Source of the DNA: Polymorphobacter_B sp038225475
GTDB lineage: Bacteria > Pseudomonadota > Alphaproteobacteria > Sphingomonadales > Sphingomonadaceae
Direction: 5' to 3'
Length of the DNA stretch: 64,000 bases
Assembly (NCBI GenBank): GCA_038225475.1
Contig: JBBRRA010000007.1
Coordinates: 62,001 to 126,000 of the forward strand
Position 1 is the first letter of the stretch; each line of letters begins with the position of its first letter. The notes beneath the pieces were generated by a model. That model made no database searches, had not been told where the DNA came from, and saw nothing but the letters and a program-made list of their open reading frames with translations. Shown piece by piece: positions 1-8,975 of the stretch. A program made the translations under genes and the position numbers.

Positions 1-2167
1 ACCGGAAGTCGCCGTACGACAGGTAATTGCGCCGCCACGAAACGCCGAAACGGAAACATTCATCCTCATACTGGACGCCGGCGCGGTGGCGCACCGGGGT
101 AAAGCCGTTGGTGGTCGCGCCCGGTTGTTCGGTCGGCGAGGTCAGGTCGATCGTCGTCGAGCCGAACACCGACCAATGCCGCGCAAATGCGACGCGCGCC
201 GACAGCCGCAGCTCCTCGAGGTTGGGCAAGTCTTCGATGGCGATGGCATTGGCGATCTTCACATAGCCGATCGTGGCGTAGGTCTTGGGACTGCCGACGG
301 TGATATCCGCCTCGTTGCGGTGCACCGACAGGCTGCCGTCATCAAGCCGGAAGCGATGCGTGACCTCAAGCCAGCCGGCGTATTTAAGCGTCGTGCGGCC
401 GACGATGTCCGACCATGCGCGCGTCAGCCCGGTGCCGACCGGGAAGGTCAGCTGGCTGCCATAGAAGCGATAGCTTTGGCCGATCTCGGTCTGCAGCGAA
501 AAGCGCGGGCGCGAATAGCTGTACTGCACGCCGTAGGTGACGCGGCTGCCGCCTTCGAACCGGTCGAAGCCGGGAAAGCGGTTCAGCGCGAACAGCGACA
601 CGTCCTCGAGTTCGACGGCGCGCGAATCCTCGTTGGGGATGCCGACGTTGAGGCGGCGCGGCGCGGTGACCACCTGGACGCGCGGTGTAATCGCTTGCTC
701 GCCGCCCGCCAGCGGCCCGGCGAACGGCCATTCGGCGTCGATCGCGCCCTGCGGCATGAACCGGCCGCGAAACCCATCGACGCCGGCATAGCGCCGCAAG
801 GTCGCAAGCGCCGCATCGACGGTATCGTAAACATCGCCGCGAGCGAGCGCGGTGAAGGTGACGCGCTGGCCCAACGGCGTGATGATGCTGCGGTCCCACT
901 GCGCATAGGCGAGCGCGCGGCGGATGCCCTGTCCATCGCTCCGGGAGAGTACGAGGCTGTTCGCGACGATGCTCAGCCGCCCGCCCAGCAGACGCTGTTC
1001 GGGCGTCCACCGATAGTCGATCAACGGCAGTGCGATCGGCGTCGTCCCGGCGCGGTCGATCGCGCGCAAACCCTGGAAGAACCAGCCGCGCACCGACAGA
1101 TAGCTGGTGTCGCGGAACCGCTCGATCGCATAGGTCGTGCGCAACGTATCGTCATAGTCGATGCCGTAGCGCGGGTTGAACGTATTGTCGGTGGTCAGCC
1201 GCACCGAAAAGGTCGATCGCCATTCGGGCGAATGCTGGAGCTGGCCATTGGCTTCGAAATAGCCGCGAAACGCGTTGCCGCGGGTCAACTGCGTCACGCC
1301 GTCGGCCGCATAGATCGTCAGCGGCGCATAGGTGAAGAACGCGCGCGCCTGGACTGCGCCGTTCGCCAGCAGCTGCCGCGCGCGCACTTCGAGCGCTGGC
1401 TCGACGCCGGTATAGATCCACGGGGTGACGGTGACGTCGCGGTCGGGACCGAGCGCGACATTATACGGCAGCGCGACCGCAAAGCCGAGCTGCGAGCGGT
1501 AGCCGACATCGGGCACCAGCAGCCCCGACGACTGGGGCGCGCCGCCATCGGGGTGCGAGAATCCCGGCAGCGCCAGCACGGTATGCCCGAACATCCGCAG
1601 CCGCGCGTGGCGGTATGAAATCCGGTGGCGCAGCGGATCATGGATGACCGTCACCGCCTCGATCTGCCAATCGGGGGTCAGCGGGCAACCGTCGGGCCCC
1701 TCGACTGCGCACGGTGAATAGGTCGCATGGTCGAGCGTGCTGCGCCCATCGACGCGCACCGCCGACCGCGCCGCGAGCCGCCCGCCGTCCTTGAGCACCA
1801 GCAGGATATTGTCGATCGCGCCGTCCTTGAGCGATTCGGTCAGCACGATGCGATCGCCGTACGCCTTGTTGCCGTCGGGATCGGTGGTGATGACATTGCC
1901 GTGCGCTTCGACCTGCCCGGTGGTGCGGTTATAGGTCACCTCGTCGGCGGTCAGCGTGTTGCGGTCGCGGTTGATGTGAACGCCGCCGGTCGCTGTGATC
2001 AGCTGGTCATTGTCCGAATAGGTCATCGTATCGGCGGCAAAGTCGATCACGTCGCCCGGCTGGACTGCCTGTGTGCGCGGCGCGGCGGCAGGCGCTTCCT
2101 GCGCGGCCAGCGGTGCGCCGATCGCATGGAGCGCGATGCCGGCAAGCAGGGCAGGGCGGAGGAGCAA
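1..2167 (-). CDS. lptD: LPS-assembly protein LptD, C-terminal end outside window
   Basis: Outer-membrane beta-barrel that, with LptE, inserts lipopolysaccharide into the outer leaflet. About 722 codons are present; the gene runs off the left edge, so only the last residues are missing. Translation starts at a TTG at 2167, because a TAA lies a few codons upstream in the same frame and an AAAGG-like ribosome site precedes it. The product opens with a signal peptide (LLAGIALHAIGAPLAAQ), then an OstA/LptA-like beta-jellyroll (VIDFAADTMTYSDND, and TADEVTYNRTTGQVEAHG), then the long LptD barrel with alternating aromatic strands. It is divergent from pepA. The non-ATG start explains why simple ORF calling misses it. 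Confidence 0.9.
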   Translation of the reverse strand, partial: MLLRPALLAGIALHAIGAPLAAQEAPAAAPRTQAVQPGDVIDFAADTMTYSDNDQLITATGGVHINRDRNTLTADEVTYNRTTGQVEAHGNVITTDPDGNKAYGDRIVLTESLKDGAIDNILLVLKDGGRLAARSAVRVDGRSTLDHATYSPCAVEGPDGCPLTPDWQIEAVTVIHDPLRHRISYRHARLRMFGHTVLALPGFSHPDGGAPQSSGLLVPDVGYRSQLGFAVALPYNVALGPDRDVTVTPWIYTGVEPALEVRARQLLANGAVQARAFFTYAPLTIYAADGVTQLTRGNAFRGYFEANGQLQHSPEWRSTFSVRLTTDNTFNPRYGIDYDDTLRTTYAIERFRDTSYLSVRGWFFQGLRAIDRAGTTPIALPLIDYRWTPEQRLLGGRLSIVANSLVLSRSDGQGIRRALAYAQWDRSIITPLGQRVTFTALARGDVYDTVDAALATLRRYAGVDGFRGRFMPQGAIDAEWPFAGPLAGGEQAITPRVQVVTAPRRLNVGIPNEDSRAVELEDVSLFALNRFPGFDRFEGGSRVTYGVQYSYSRPRFSLQTEIGQSYRFYGSQLTFPVGTGLTRAWSDIVGRTTLKYAGWLEVTHRFRLDDGSLSVHRNEADITVGSPKTYATIGYVKIANAIAIEDLPNLEELRLSARVAFARHWSVFGSTTIDLTSPTEQPGATTNGFTPVRHRAGVQYEDECFRFGVSWRRNYLSYGDFR

Positions 2168-2316
2168 GCAAAGCCTTTAACATCGGAGCGGAAGCCTGCG
2201 TGTCTTACGGCGGGGGTGCGACCGGGGCAAGGTTTGCGCGGGCGGCAAAGCGGGTGCTAAGTTTGCCGGGAGTCGACGCTCCCTCGCCGGAGACCGACGT
2301 TCGCTTGGAGAAACAC

Positions 2317-3810
2317 ATGAAAATCGCCTACTCGACCGCTGCCCCCGCCGCCGCGTTGCACGCCCTCGTCGTTTTCGCCGGCAAAGACGGTGCGCTCGGT
2401 ACCGCTGCGGTAACGCTCGATGCCGCTACCGGTGGGCAAGTGGCGCGCGCGGTCAAGGCGGCGCGCTTCGACGGCGAGGCGGCGGCGCTGGTCGAGCTGT
2501 TCGCACCGCACGGGTCGCAGGCAACGCGTGTGCTGATCGCCGGGCTGGGCGACCCCGCCAAGGCCGACGCCAGCGTGTTCGAGCGCGTCGGCAGCGCGGT
2601 CGCCGCCAAGCTGTTGCTCAGCGGCGAAACCGCCGTCACCGTCGATTTTGCCGGTGCGACCGCGAGCATTCCGCTTGCCGATGCGGCGGCGCATCTGGCG
2701 CACGGCGCGGTGCTGCGCAGCTATCGGTTCGACCGGTATCACACGACGCTCAAGCCCAAGCAGCTGCCGACACTGACCGAGTTGACGATCGCCAATGCGC
2801 CGGCGGGCACCGATGCGCCGCACGCCCGGCTCAGCGCGATCGCCGCGGGGGTCGCGCTGACCCGCGATCTGGTCAGCGAACCCGCCAACGTCATTTATCC
2901 CGAAAGCTTCGTCGAGCGCGCGCAGGCGCTGAAAGACGTCGGCGTGACGATCGAAGTGCTCGGCGAGCCCGAAATGGAAAAACTCGGCATGGGGGCGCTG
3001 CTCGGCGTCAGCCAGGGTTCGGTGCGCCCCGCACGCTTGCTGGTGATGCGCTGGAACGGCAGCGGCAACGCCGACGCCCGGCCCGTCGTGCTGGTCGGCA
3101 AGGGGGTGACGTTTGACACCGGCGGCATTTCGCTCAAGCCGCCGGGCGGTATGGAGGACATGAAGTGGGACATGGGCGGCGCCGGGGCGGTCACCGGTGC
3201 GATGCACGCGATCGCGGCGCGCGGATCGAAAGCGCATGTCATCGGCGTCTGCGGGCTGGTCGAGAACATGCCCGACGGCAATGCCCAGCGTCCGGGCGAT
3301 GTCGTCACCAGCATGTCGGGGCAGACGATCGAGGTAATCAATACCGACGCCGAAGGGCGGTTGGTGCTGTGCGATGCGCTGTGGTGGGCGCAGGAGCAGT
3401 TCAATCCCGAGGTGATCGTCGACCTCGCGACGCTGACGGGCGCGATGATCATCGCGCTTGGGCATGAATATGGCGGCATGTTTGCCAACGACGACGGTCT
3501 TGCGACGCAACTGACCGCCGCGGGCCACGCCACGGGCGACAAGCTATGGCGGATGCCGATGGGCGAGCCGTACGACCGGCTGATCGACAGCCAGATCGCC
3601 GACATCAAAAACGTCGGCCCGCGTGAGGGCGGTTCGGTAACGGCGGCGCAGTTCCTCGCGCGCTTTATCAAGCCGGGCGTGAAATGGGCGCACCTCGACA
3701 TCGCCGGCATGGTGTGGGCGTCGAAGCCGGGCGCGCTGTGGGATAAGGGCGCGACGGGCTACGGCGTGCGCTTGCTCGACCGGTTCGTCGCGGACAATTT
3801 CGAGGGGTGA
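2317..3810 (+). CDS. pepA: Leucyl aminopeptidase (M17 family)
   Basis: Cytosolic di-metal aminopeptidase that removes N-terminal residues, of the usual size for the family (497 aa). The M17 signature NTDAEGRL lies at residues 342-349, and the metal-binding run VLVGKGVTFDTGGISLKP lies upstream of it. The ATG at 2317 is chosen over longer in-frame extensions because TTGGAG sits just upstream and the protein then begins with a plausible N-terminal domain. It is followed after 16 bases by holC on the same strand, an arrangement common in proteobacteria, so the two are probably co-transcribed. The promoter region is the 149-base gap shared with divergent lptD. Confidence 0.96.
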   Translation: MKIAYSTAAPAAALHALVVFAGKDGALGTAAVTLDAATGGQVARAVKAARFDGEAAALVELFAPHGSQATRVLIAGLGDPAKADASVFERVGSAVAAKLLLSGETAVTVDFAGATASIPLADAAAHLAHGAVLRSYRFDRYHTTLKPKQLPTLTELTIANAPAGTDAPHARLSAIAAGVALTRDLVSEPANVIYPESFVERAQALKDVGVTIEVLGEPEMEKLGMGALLGVSQGSVRPARLLVMRWNGSGNADARPVVLVGKGVTFDTGGISLKPPGGMEDMKWDMGGAGAVTGAMHAIAARGSKAHVIGVCGLVENMPDGNAQRPGDVVTSMSGQTIEVINTDAEGRLVLCDALWWAQEQFNPEVIVDLATLTGAMIIALGHEYGGMFANDDGLATQLTAAGHATGDKLWRMPMGEPYDRLIDSQIADIKNVGPREGGSVTAAQFLARFIKPGVKWAHLDIAGMVWASKPGALWDKGATGYGVRLLDRFVADNFEG

Positions 3811-3826
3811 CGCGGCGGCGCCAACG

Positions 3827-4273
3827 ATGACCGAGATTTCCTTCTACCAGCTGACGCGGCCGCTCGATGCGGTGCTGCCGCACCTGCTGGAAAAGGCCGT
3901 CGCCAGCGGCAGTCGCGTGGTGCTGCGCGCCGACGACGATGCGCTGCTGAAACGGCTCGACACGCTGCTCTGGACCTATGATCCGGCAAGTTTCCTGCCG
4001 CACGCCGTCGATGGCGCGCTGGCGGACAAGCAACCGGTGCTGCTCACCCGCGACCGCAGTCCCGCGGCAAATGGCGCGACGATCGCCGCGGTTGTCGACG
4101 GCGTCTTCGACACTTTCGCCGGGCTGTCGCGCGTTTTGTACCTGTTCGACAGCGGCGACGACGCGGCGTTGACTGCGGCGCGCGCCCACTGGCGCGAATT
4201 CCGCGACCGCGAGGGCGTTACCGCGAGCTATTGGCGTGAGGACGATACCGGCCGCTGGTCGAAAGCGGGTTGA
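3827..4273 (+). CDS. holC: DNA polymerase III chi subunit
   Basis: Clamp-loader accessory subunit that links the replicase to single-strand-binding protein. The 148-residue product matches the HolC pattern: an N-terminal segment TEISFYQLTRPLDAVLPHLL, then LLWTYDPASFLPHA and the QPVLLT strand, with a C-terminal part of the form ARAHWREFRDREG. It follows pepA by 16 bases, a very common pairing. The C-terminal third (YWREDDTGRWSKAG) is typical of alphaproteobacterial HolC. Function is assigned from the family; nothing unusual is seen. Confidence 0.92.
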   Translation: MTEISFYQLTRPLDAVLPHLLEKAVASGSRVVLRADDDALLKRLDTLLWTYDPASFLPHAVDGALADKQPVLLTRDRSPAANGATIAAVVDGVFDTFAGLSRVLYLFDSGDDAALTAARAHWREFRDREGVTASYWREDDTGRWSKAG

Positions 4274-4373
4274 TCGCGCGCCGCATCGATATGGTGCCGC
4301 CTTGCCTTTCGCTGCCGCCCCCGATATGGCACCCGCGCTTTCCCACTCCTCGCTCATCCCACGGAAGACCCTC

Positions 4374-4796
4374 ATGGCCACCGAACGCACGTTCTCGATC
4401 CTGAAGCCCGACGCGACGCGCCGCAACCTGACCGGTGCGATCAACGCGATGATCGAGGGAGCAGGCCTGCGCATCGTCGCGCAAAAGCGCGTGCACCTGA
4501 CGCAGGCGCAGGCCGAGGGCTTTTATGCCGTCCACCGCGAGCGCGGCTTTTTCGGCGAACTGGTGGCGTTCATGATTTCGGGCCCGGTCGTGCTGCAGGT
4601 GCTAGAGGGTGAAAACGCCGTGCTCGCGCACCGCGACATCATGGGCGCGACCAACCCGGCAAACGCCGCCGACGGCACGATCCGCAAGGTCCATGCCGAA
4701 AGCATCGAGGCGAACTCGGTGCACGGCTCGGACAGCCTTGAGAACGCCGCGACCGAGATTGCGTATTTCTTCGCGCAGACCGAGATCGTCGGCTGA
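4374..4796 (+). CDS. ndk: Nucleoside diphosphate kinase
   Basis: Transfers the gamma phosphate of ATP to nucleoside diphosphates through a phospho-histidine. The 140-residue product begins ATERTFSILKPDATRRN, the standard NDK start, and carries the active-site His117 in SVHGSDSLENA. The ATG at 4374 is chosen over upstream in-frame codons because family members start at this position. It lies 100 bases after holC and is convergent with purN, whose stop is 27 bases away. Confidence 0.97.
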   Translation: MATERTFSILKPDATRRNLTGAINAMIEGAGLRIVAQKRVHLTQAQAEGFYAVHRERGFFGELVAFMISGPVVLQVLEGENAVLAHRDIMGATNPANAADGTIRKVHAESIEANSVHGSDSLENAATEIAYFFAQTEIVG

Positions 4797-4822
4797 GCGC
4801 CTGACGCCGCTGCCGGCGACGC

Positions 4823-5761
4823 TTAAAAGCTTGCCAGCATCGCCAGCCGTTTCGGCGCACTTGCCTGCCAGCTGCGGCGCAGCCAGTCGGCGATATGCGC
4901 CCAATCGACATCGCCGGTGTCGAGGCGGATGCCGATCCAGCCCGACGGGCCAAGATAGGCGGGGCGGTAATACACGTCGGGGTCGCGGTCGATCAGCATT
5001 GCCTGCTCCTCGACCCCGCTCGCCTTGACGAGCAGGCCGGTCACGCCGTCATGGTGGTGGTTGCTGCTGAAATACGCGAAGAACTTGCCGCCGCGCACGA
5101 AAAAGCCCGGGCTGCCGTGCGATAACTTCTCCTCGGCGTCGGGCAACGCCAGTGCGAGCGCGCGAACGCGGTCGAGCAACAGTTCGGGCCTCGCGCAGAC
5201 GAGATCGGCGAGCACGCGCGGGTATAATTGGTGTTCGGCGTAATGGACGCGTTCGGCAAGGCTGTCGGCGGTGTCGCCGGGCAGCACCGCGACGCGCGTC
5301 TGGCCCAAGATCGGCCCGTCGTCGAGCGCCGGCGTCACGAGGTGCACGGTGCAGCCGGTAACGGTCTCGCCCGCCGCGAGCACGGCTTCGTGGACATGCA
5401 ACCCCTTGTGCGCGGGCAGCAGCGACGGATGGATATTGGTCATCCGCCCGGCCCATTTCGCAACAAAACCGTCTGACAGCAGCCGCATATAACCCGCCAG
5501 CGCAACATGCGTTACGCGCGCACGCACCAGCTCGGCGTCGATCAGCGCATCGAAGGCCGAGCGGTCGATACCGCGGTGCGACGCGGCAAATGTCGGTATC
5601 CCCTCGGCGGCGGCCAGCGCCAGCCCCGGCGCGCCTTGAACATTCGAGGCAACGAGTGCGATCTCGTATGGGCAATCGGCGGTTCGCGACGCATACAGCA
5701 GCGCCGCCATGTTCGAGCCGCGGCCCGAAATCAGCACTCCGACACGCGCCCGCTCAGCCAA
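4823..5761 (-). CDS. purN: PurN GAR transformylase fused to a C-terminal YjbR/MmcQ-like domain
   Basis: Converts glycinamide ribonucleotide to formyl-GAR with 10-formyl-tetrahydrofolate in purine synthesis. Residues 1 to about 198 are a complete PurN: the phosphate-binding GRGSN (13-17), and the catalytic triad N109 and H111 in NIHPSLLPAHKG with D147 in ALDDGPI. About 110 further residues follow, with LPDAEEKLSHGSPGFFVRGGKFFAYFSS and GPSGWIGIRLD, which look like the MmcQ/YjbR DNA-binding-like fold; the protein is 312 aa against about 190-220 for stand-alone PurN. The start is TTG at 5761, overlapping the purM stop by 8 bases, so translation is probably coupled. No stop or frameshift separates the two domains. 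The role of the extra domain is unknown. Confidence 0.9.
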   Translation of the reverse strand: MAERARVGVLISGRGSNMAALLYASRTADCPYEIALVASNVQGAPGLALAAAEGIPTFAASHRGIDRSAFDALIDAELVRARVTHVALAGYMRLLSDGFVAKWAGRMTNIHPSLLPAHKGLHVHEAVLAAGETVTGCTVHLVTPALDDGPILGQTRVAVLPGDTADSLAERVHYAEHQLYPRVLADLVCARPELLLDRVRALALALPDAEEKLSHGSPGFFVRGGKFFAYFSSNHHHDGVTGLLVKASGVEEQAMLIDRDPDVYYRPAYLGPSGWIGIRLDTGDVDWAHIADWLRRSWQASAPKRLAMLASF

Positions 5762-6848
5762 GGTGGACGGCCTCCCACGGCGCGCGGGCGTTCCAGATTT
5801 CATCGGCACCGAACACCGTGCACCCTTTGGGACCCGCCTCGACATGACCGATGGCGAACACCGTCTCGCCGGCTGCAGTCAGGTCGGCAGCCACGCTGGC
5901 GGCGGCATCGGCGGCGACGGCGAGCACCATGCCGACGCCGCAGTTGAACGTCCGCGCCAGTTCGCCGGGTTCGATGCGGCCCTGCGCCTGCAGCCAGCTG
6001 AACAGCGGCGTCTGCGGCCATGCACCGGCGTCGATCCGCGCATGACACCCGGCGGGCAGCACGCGCGGGATGTTTTCGAGCAGCCCGCCCCCGGTGATAT
6101 GGGCGAGCGCGTGAAGACGCCCCGCGCGCAGCAGCGGCAGCAGGCTGCGGACATAGATTCGTGTCGGCTCGAGCAGCGCCGCGCCCAGCAGCACGTCGAT
6201 ATCGAACGGTGCAGGGCGGTCGAGGCGGTGGCCCCGGTCGGCGACGATCCGCCGGATCAGCGAATAGCCGTTCGAGTGCGCGCCCGACGATGCCAGCCCG
6301 AGGAGCACATCACCGACGCCGACCTGTGCGCCGGTCAGCTGCTGCCCGCGCTCGACCGCACCGACCGCAAAGCCGGCGAGGTCGTAGTCGCCCGCCGCGT
6401 ACATCCCCGGCATTTCAGCCGTCTCGCCGCCGATCAGCGCGCAACCGGCGATACGGCAGCCATCGGCAATCCCGGCGACGACTGCAGCAGCGACGCCGGT
6501 TTCGAGTTTGCCGGTGGCGAAATAGTCGAGGAAGAACAGCGGCTCGGCACCCTGCACGATCAAGTCGTTGACACACATTGCGACGAGATCGACGCCAACG
6601 GTGTCGTGGGCGTTCATGTCGATCGCGAGCTTGAGCTTCGTCCCGACACCGTCGTTCGCCGCGACCAGCAGCGGATCGGTAAACCCTGCCGCCTTCAGGT
6701 CGAAGAACCCGCCAAAGCCGCCAAGCTCGGCGTCCGCACCCGGCCGCGCCGTGGCGCGCGCCAGCGGCGCGATCATTTTTACCAGCGCGTTACCGGCGGC
6801 GATCGAAACGCCGGCATCGGCATATGTAAGTGGCTTGGGTTCGGTCAT
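5754..6848 (-). CDS. purM: Phosphoribosylformylglycinamidine cyclo-ligase (AIR synthetase)
   Basis: ATP-dependent ring closure of FGAM to aminoimidazole ribonucleotide in purine synthesis. The 364-residue product begins TEPKPLTYADAGVSIAAGNA, the standard PurM start (Y-x-DAGV-D/S), and contains NDGVGTKLKLA, MCVNDLIVQGAEPLFFLDY, GGETAEMPGMY and HITGGGLLENIPR. The ATG at 6848 is preferred over an extension to 6890 because family members start there. It overlaps purN at its 3' end, forming a purMN operon, and is divergent from the DUF2066 gene. Confidence 0.96.
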   Translation of the reverse strand: MTEPKPLTYADAGVSIAAGNALVKMIAPLARATARPGADAELGGFGGFFDLKAAGFTDPLLVAANDGVGTKLKLAIDMNAHDTVGVDLVAMCVNDLIVQGAEPLFFLDYFATGKLETGVAAAVVAGIADGCRIAGCALIGGETAEMPGMYAAGDYDLAGFAVGAVERGQQLTGAQVGVGDVLLGLASSGAHSNGYSLIRRIVADRGHRLDRPAPFDIDVLLGAALLEPTRIYVRSLLPLLRAGRLHALAHITGGGLLENIPRVLPAGCHARIDAGAWPQTPLFSWLQAQGRIEPGELARTFNCGVGMVLAVAADAAASVAADLTAAGETVFAIGHVEAGPKGCTVFGADEIWNARAPWEAVHLG

Positions 6849-6941
6849 CGCGCTGTGGTAGCGACATCGGCCTTGGATTTCGACCCCCATCGCTTAAGAG
6901 GGGTGCGCCGCTGTAAAGGACGTGGACGCTTGCGCGAATTG

Positions 6942-8303
6942 ATGAAGCTTATCGCCATCGTCGTCGCGCTGACCGCAGCCGGTGCGGCGCCTGCGCAGGA
7001 TGACAGCAGCGGTGCCTTTGCCGTTGGCGGGATCGCCGTCGATGTCACCGCAAAGACGACCAATGATGCGCGTATTCAGGCGTATCGCGAGGCGCAGCGC
7101 AAGGCATGGCCGATGCTGTGGGCACGGCTGAGCGGGCAACCGGCGGGCAATGCGCCGCGGCTCGCCGATGGCGCGATCGACAACATGGTCGCCGGTATCG
7201 AGATCCAGGGCGAGCATTTTTCGGCGACACGCTACATCGCCAAACTCGGTGTGGTGTTCGACCGCGTCCGCGCCGGCAGCTATGTCTCGACCGGCGTCGG
7301 TGCGACGCATTCGTCACCGATGCTGCTGCTGCCGGTGCTGATCGATGGCGGCGTGCGCGTCATCTATCAGGCAAAGACGCCTTGGACCGCCGCGTGGCAG
7401 CGCAACCATGACGCCGTGACGCCGATCGACTATGTCACGGCGCAGGGCACGCCGGGGGACAATATCCTGCTAACCGGCTATCAGGCGCATCGCGACGACC
7501 GGCCGTTGTGGCGCAATATCCTCAATCGCTTCCGGGCGGCCGATGTGCTGATCGCCGAAGTGAAGCTCGACCATGATTACCCTGGCGGGCCGGTGGCGGC
7601 GACGTTCATCGCGCGCCACGGCCCTGATGCGACCGAGCTCGGCCGCTTCGAGCTTCGGTCGGGGAGCGACGGGTTGGCGGCGATGCTCGACGAGGGCGTG
7701 CGGCGAACCGATGCGATCTATGCCGAGGCCCTGCGCGACGGGCGTCTGCGCAGCGAGCCCGACCTGACTGCCGGGCTTGCCCCGATCGCGAGTATCGGCC
7801 CCGAAATCGGCACCGTCACCGAAGCCGCGCCGATCGGCGGCGCGGCTGCCGAAGTCATCACGCCCGACGCCAAAAGCTGGAACGATATCGAGGCGCTGCT
7901 ACGCGGCACGCCAACGGTCACCGGCGTGACGCTGACCAGCCTGTCGCTCGGCGGCACGTCGCGTATCGTCATCGGCCATTCGGACAGCTTCGAGATGCTC
8001 GTCTATCGGCTCGATCAGCGCGGTTTGCGGCTCGTGCCGTCGACCACGGGAACCTTGCTGCGGCGTAAGCAGCCGGGGGATGCGCCGCTCGCGCCGCCGC
8101 CGTCGCTCGCCGACCTGAACAAGGCCGAGGTGATCGCCGAGCCTGATGCCACGCCGCTGTCGCCGCCGCCGCCACGCGCGGCTCCGGCCACCAGGCTGCC
8201 GACTGCGCCGGTCGTCGCCCCGGCCAGCGAACCGCGTCGCGCGCCGCGGCCGCCCGCTCGGCCTGCCGATCCGGGCGCACCGGTCGATCTGCTGCCGAAG
8301 TGA
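6942..8303 (+). CDS. Secreted DUF2066 domain protein
   Basis: Protein of unknown function in a family often found beside purM and hdaA in sphingomonads. The 453-residue product has an N-terminal signal peptide (MKLIAIVVALTAAGAAPAQ), then the DUF2066-like region with IAVDVTAKTTNDARIQAYREA and AWPMLWARLSG. A central part describes a globular domain, and the last 60 residues are rich in proline and alanine (PLSPPPPRAAPATRLPTAP), probably disordered. A TTG at 6930 is an alternative start adding four residues. It is followed after 19 bases by hdaA, suggesting a transcription unit. Envelope location is inferred from the signal peptide. Confidence 0.75.
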   Translation: MKLIAIVVALTAAGAAPAQDDSSGAFAVGGIAVDVTAKTTNDARIQAYREAQRKAWPMLWARLSGQPAGNAPRLADGAIDNMVAGIEIQGEHFSATRYIAKLGVVFDRVRAGSYVSTGVGATHSSPMLLLPVLIDGGVRVIYQAKTPWTAAWQRNHDAVTPIDYVTAQGTPGDNILLTGYQAHRDDRPLWRNILNRFRAADVLIAEVKLDHDYPGGPVAATFIARHGPDATELGRFELRSGSDGLAAMLDEGVRRTDAIYAEALRDGRLRSEPDLTAGLAPIASIGPEIGTVTEAAPIGGAAAEVITPDAKSWNDIEALLRGTPTVTGVTLTSLSLGGTSRIVIGHSDSFEMLVYRLDQRGLRLVPSTTGTLLRRKQPGDAPLAPPPSLADLNKAEVIAEPDATPLSPPPPRAAPATRLPTAPVVAPASEPRRAPRPPARPADPGAPVDLLPK

Positions 8304-8322
8304 CAGCGCCGACCGCCACCGC

Positions 8323-8931
8323 ATGAGCCAGCTGACGCTGCCGCTCGAGTATCGGCGCGGGGAGGGGCAGGCGGACTTTTTCGTCTCGACCGCCAACGCC
8401 GACGCCGTGGCATGGCTTGACCGCTGGCCGGCGTGGCCGCAACCGCAGGCGCTGCTGGTCGGTCCGGCAGGCTCGGGGAAAAGCCATCTGGCGCGGTTGT
8501 TCGCAGCACGCGCCCCGGCGCGCGTGATCGACGACGCCGACCATGCCGATGCCGAGACGCTGTTTCACGCGTGGAACGCCGCGACGCCGACACAGCCGCT
8601 GCTGCTGACCGCGCGGCAGGCTTCGCGCCTTTGGCCGCAGCGTCTGCCCGACCTTGCCTCGCGCCTCGCTGCGACGCCGACGCTGGTGATCGCCGATCCC
8701 GACGATGCACTGCTCGCTGCGGTGCTCGCCAAGCAATTTGCCGACCGCGGCCTGCGCGTTGCAGCCGATGTTGCGGACTATATCCTCGCGCGGATCGACC
8801 GGAGCTTTGCGGCTGGTGGTGCCGTGGTCGCCGCGCTCGATGCCGCAGCACTTGCCGCCGGGCGCGCTGTCACGGTGCCGTTGGTGCGCAGCGTGCTCGA
8901 GGCGCAGGACAGCGGCCTCGATCCGAATTGA
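8323..8931 (+). CDS. hdaA: DnaA regulatory inactivator-like ATPase HdaA
   Basis: AAA+ protein related to the DnaA ATPase domain. In alphaproteobacteria HdaA works with the DNA clamp to stimulate DnaA-ATP hydrolysis and prevent re-initiation. The 202-residue product starts SQLTLPLEYRRGEGQADFFV; the N-terminal QLTLPL is the typical clamp-binding peptide of Hda proteins. A Walker A motif GPAGSGKSHL follows at about residues 48-57, and a Walker-B-like VIDDADHAD after it. It has no DNA-binding domain IV, which separates it from DnaA. It sits between the DUF2066 gene and ppk1. Confidence 0.88.
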   Translation: MSQLTLPLEYRRGEGQADFFVSTANADAVAWLDRWPAWPQPQALLVGPAGSGKSHLARLFAARAPARVIDDADHADAETLFHAWNAATPTQPLLLTARQASRLWPQRLPDLASRLAATPTLVIADPDDALLAAVLAKQFADRGLRVAADVADYILARIDRSFAAGGAVVAALDAAALAAGRAVTVPLVRSVLEAQDSGLDPN

Positions 8932-8975
8932 GCGCCGTCATCGACCTGTCACGCGATTCTGGGTAAACCATGTAA

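Noticed and set aside
86..1618. Long plus-strand frame (510 codons)
   Set aside because: It is antisense to lptD, whose translation shows a clear LptD barrel. The opposite frame is rich in Arg/Ala/Gly with no motif, typical of a GC-rich shadow.
2257..3528. 423-codon minus-strand frame
   Set aside because: Antisense to pepA; composition is that of a shadow frame.
4806..4819. CGCCG-CTGC-CGGCG hairpin between ndk and purN
   Set aside because: Only five base pairs and no T tract; short GC hairpins are expected by chance in this composition.
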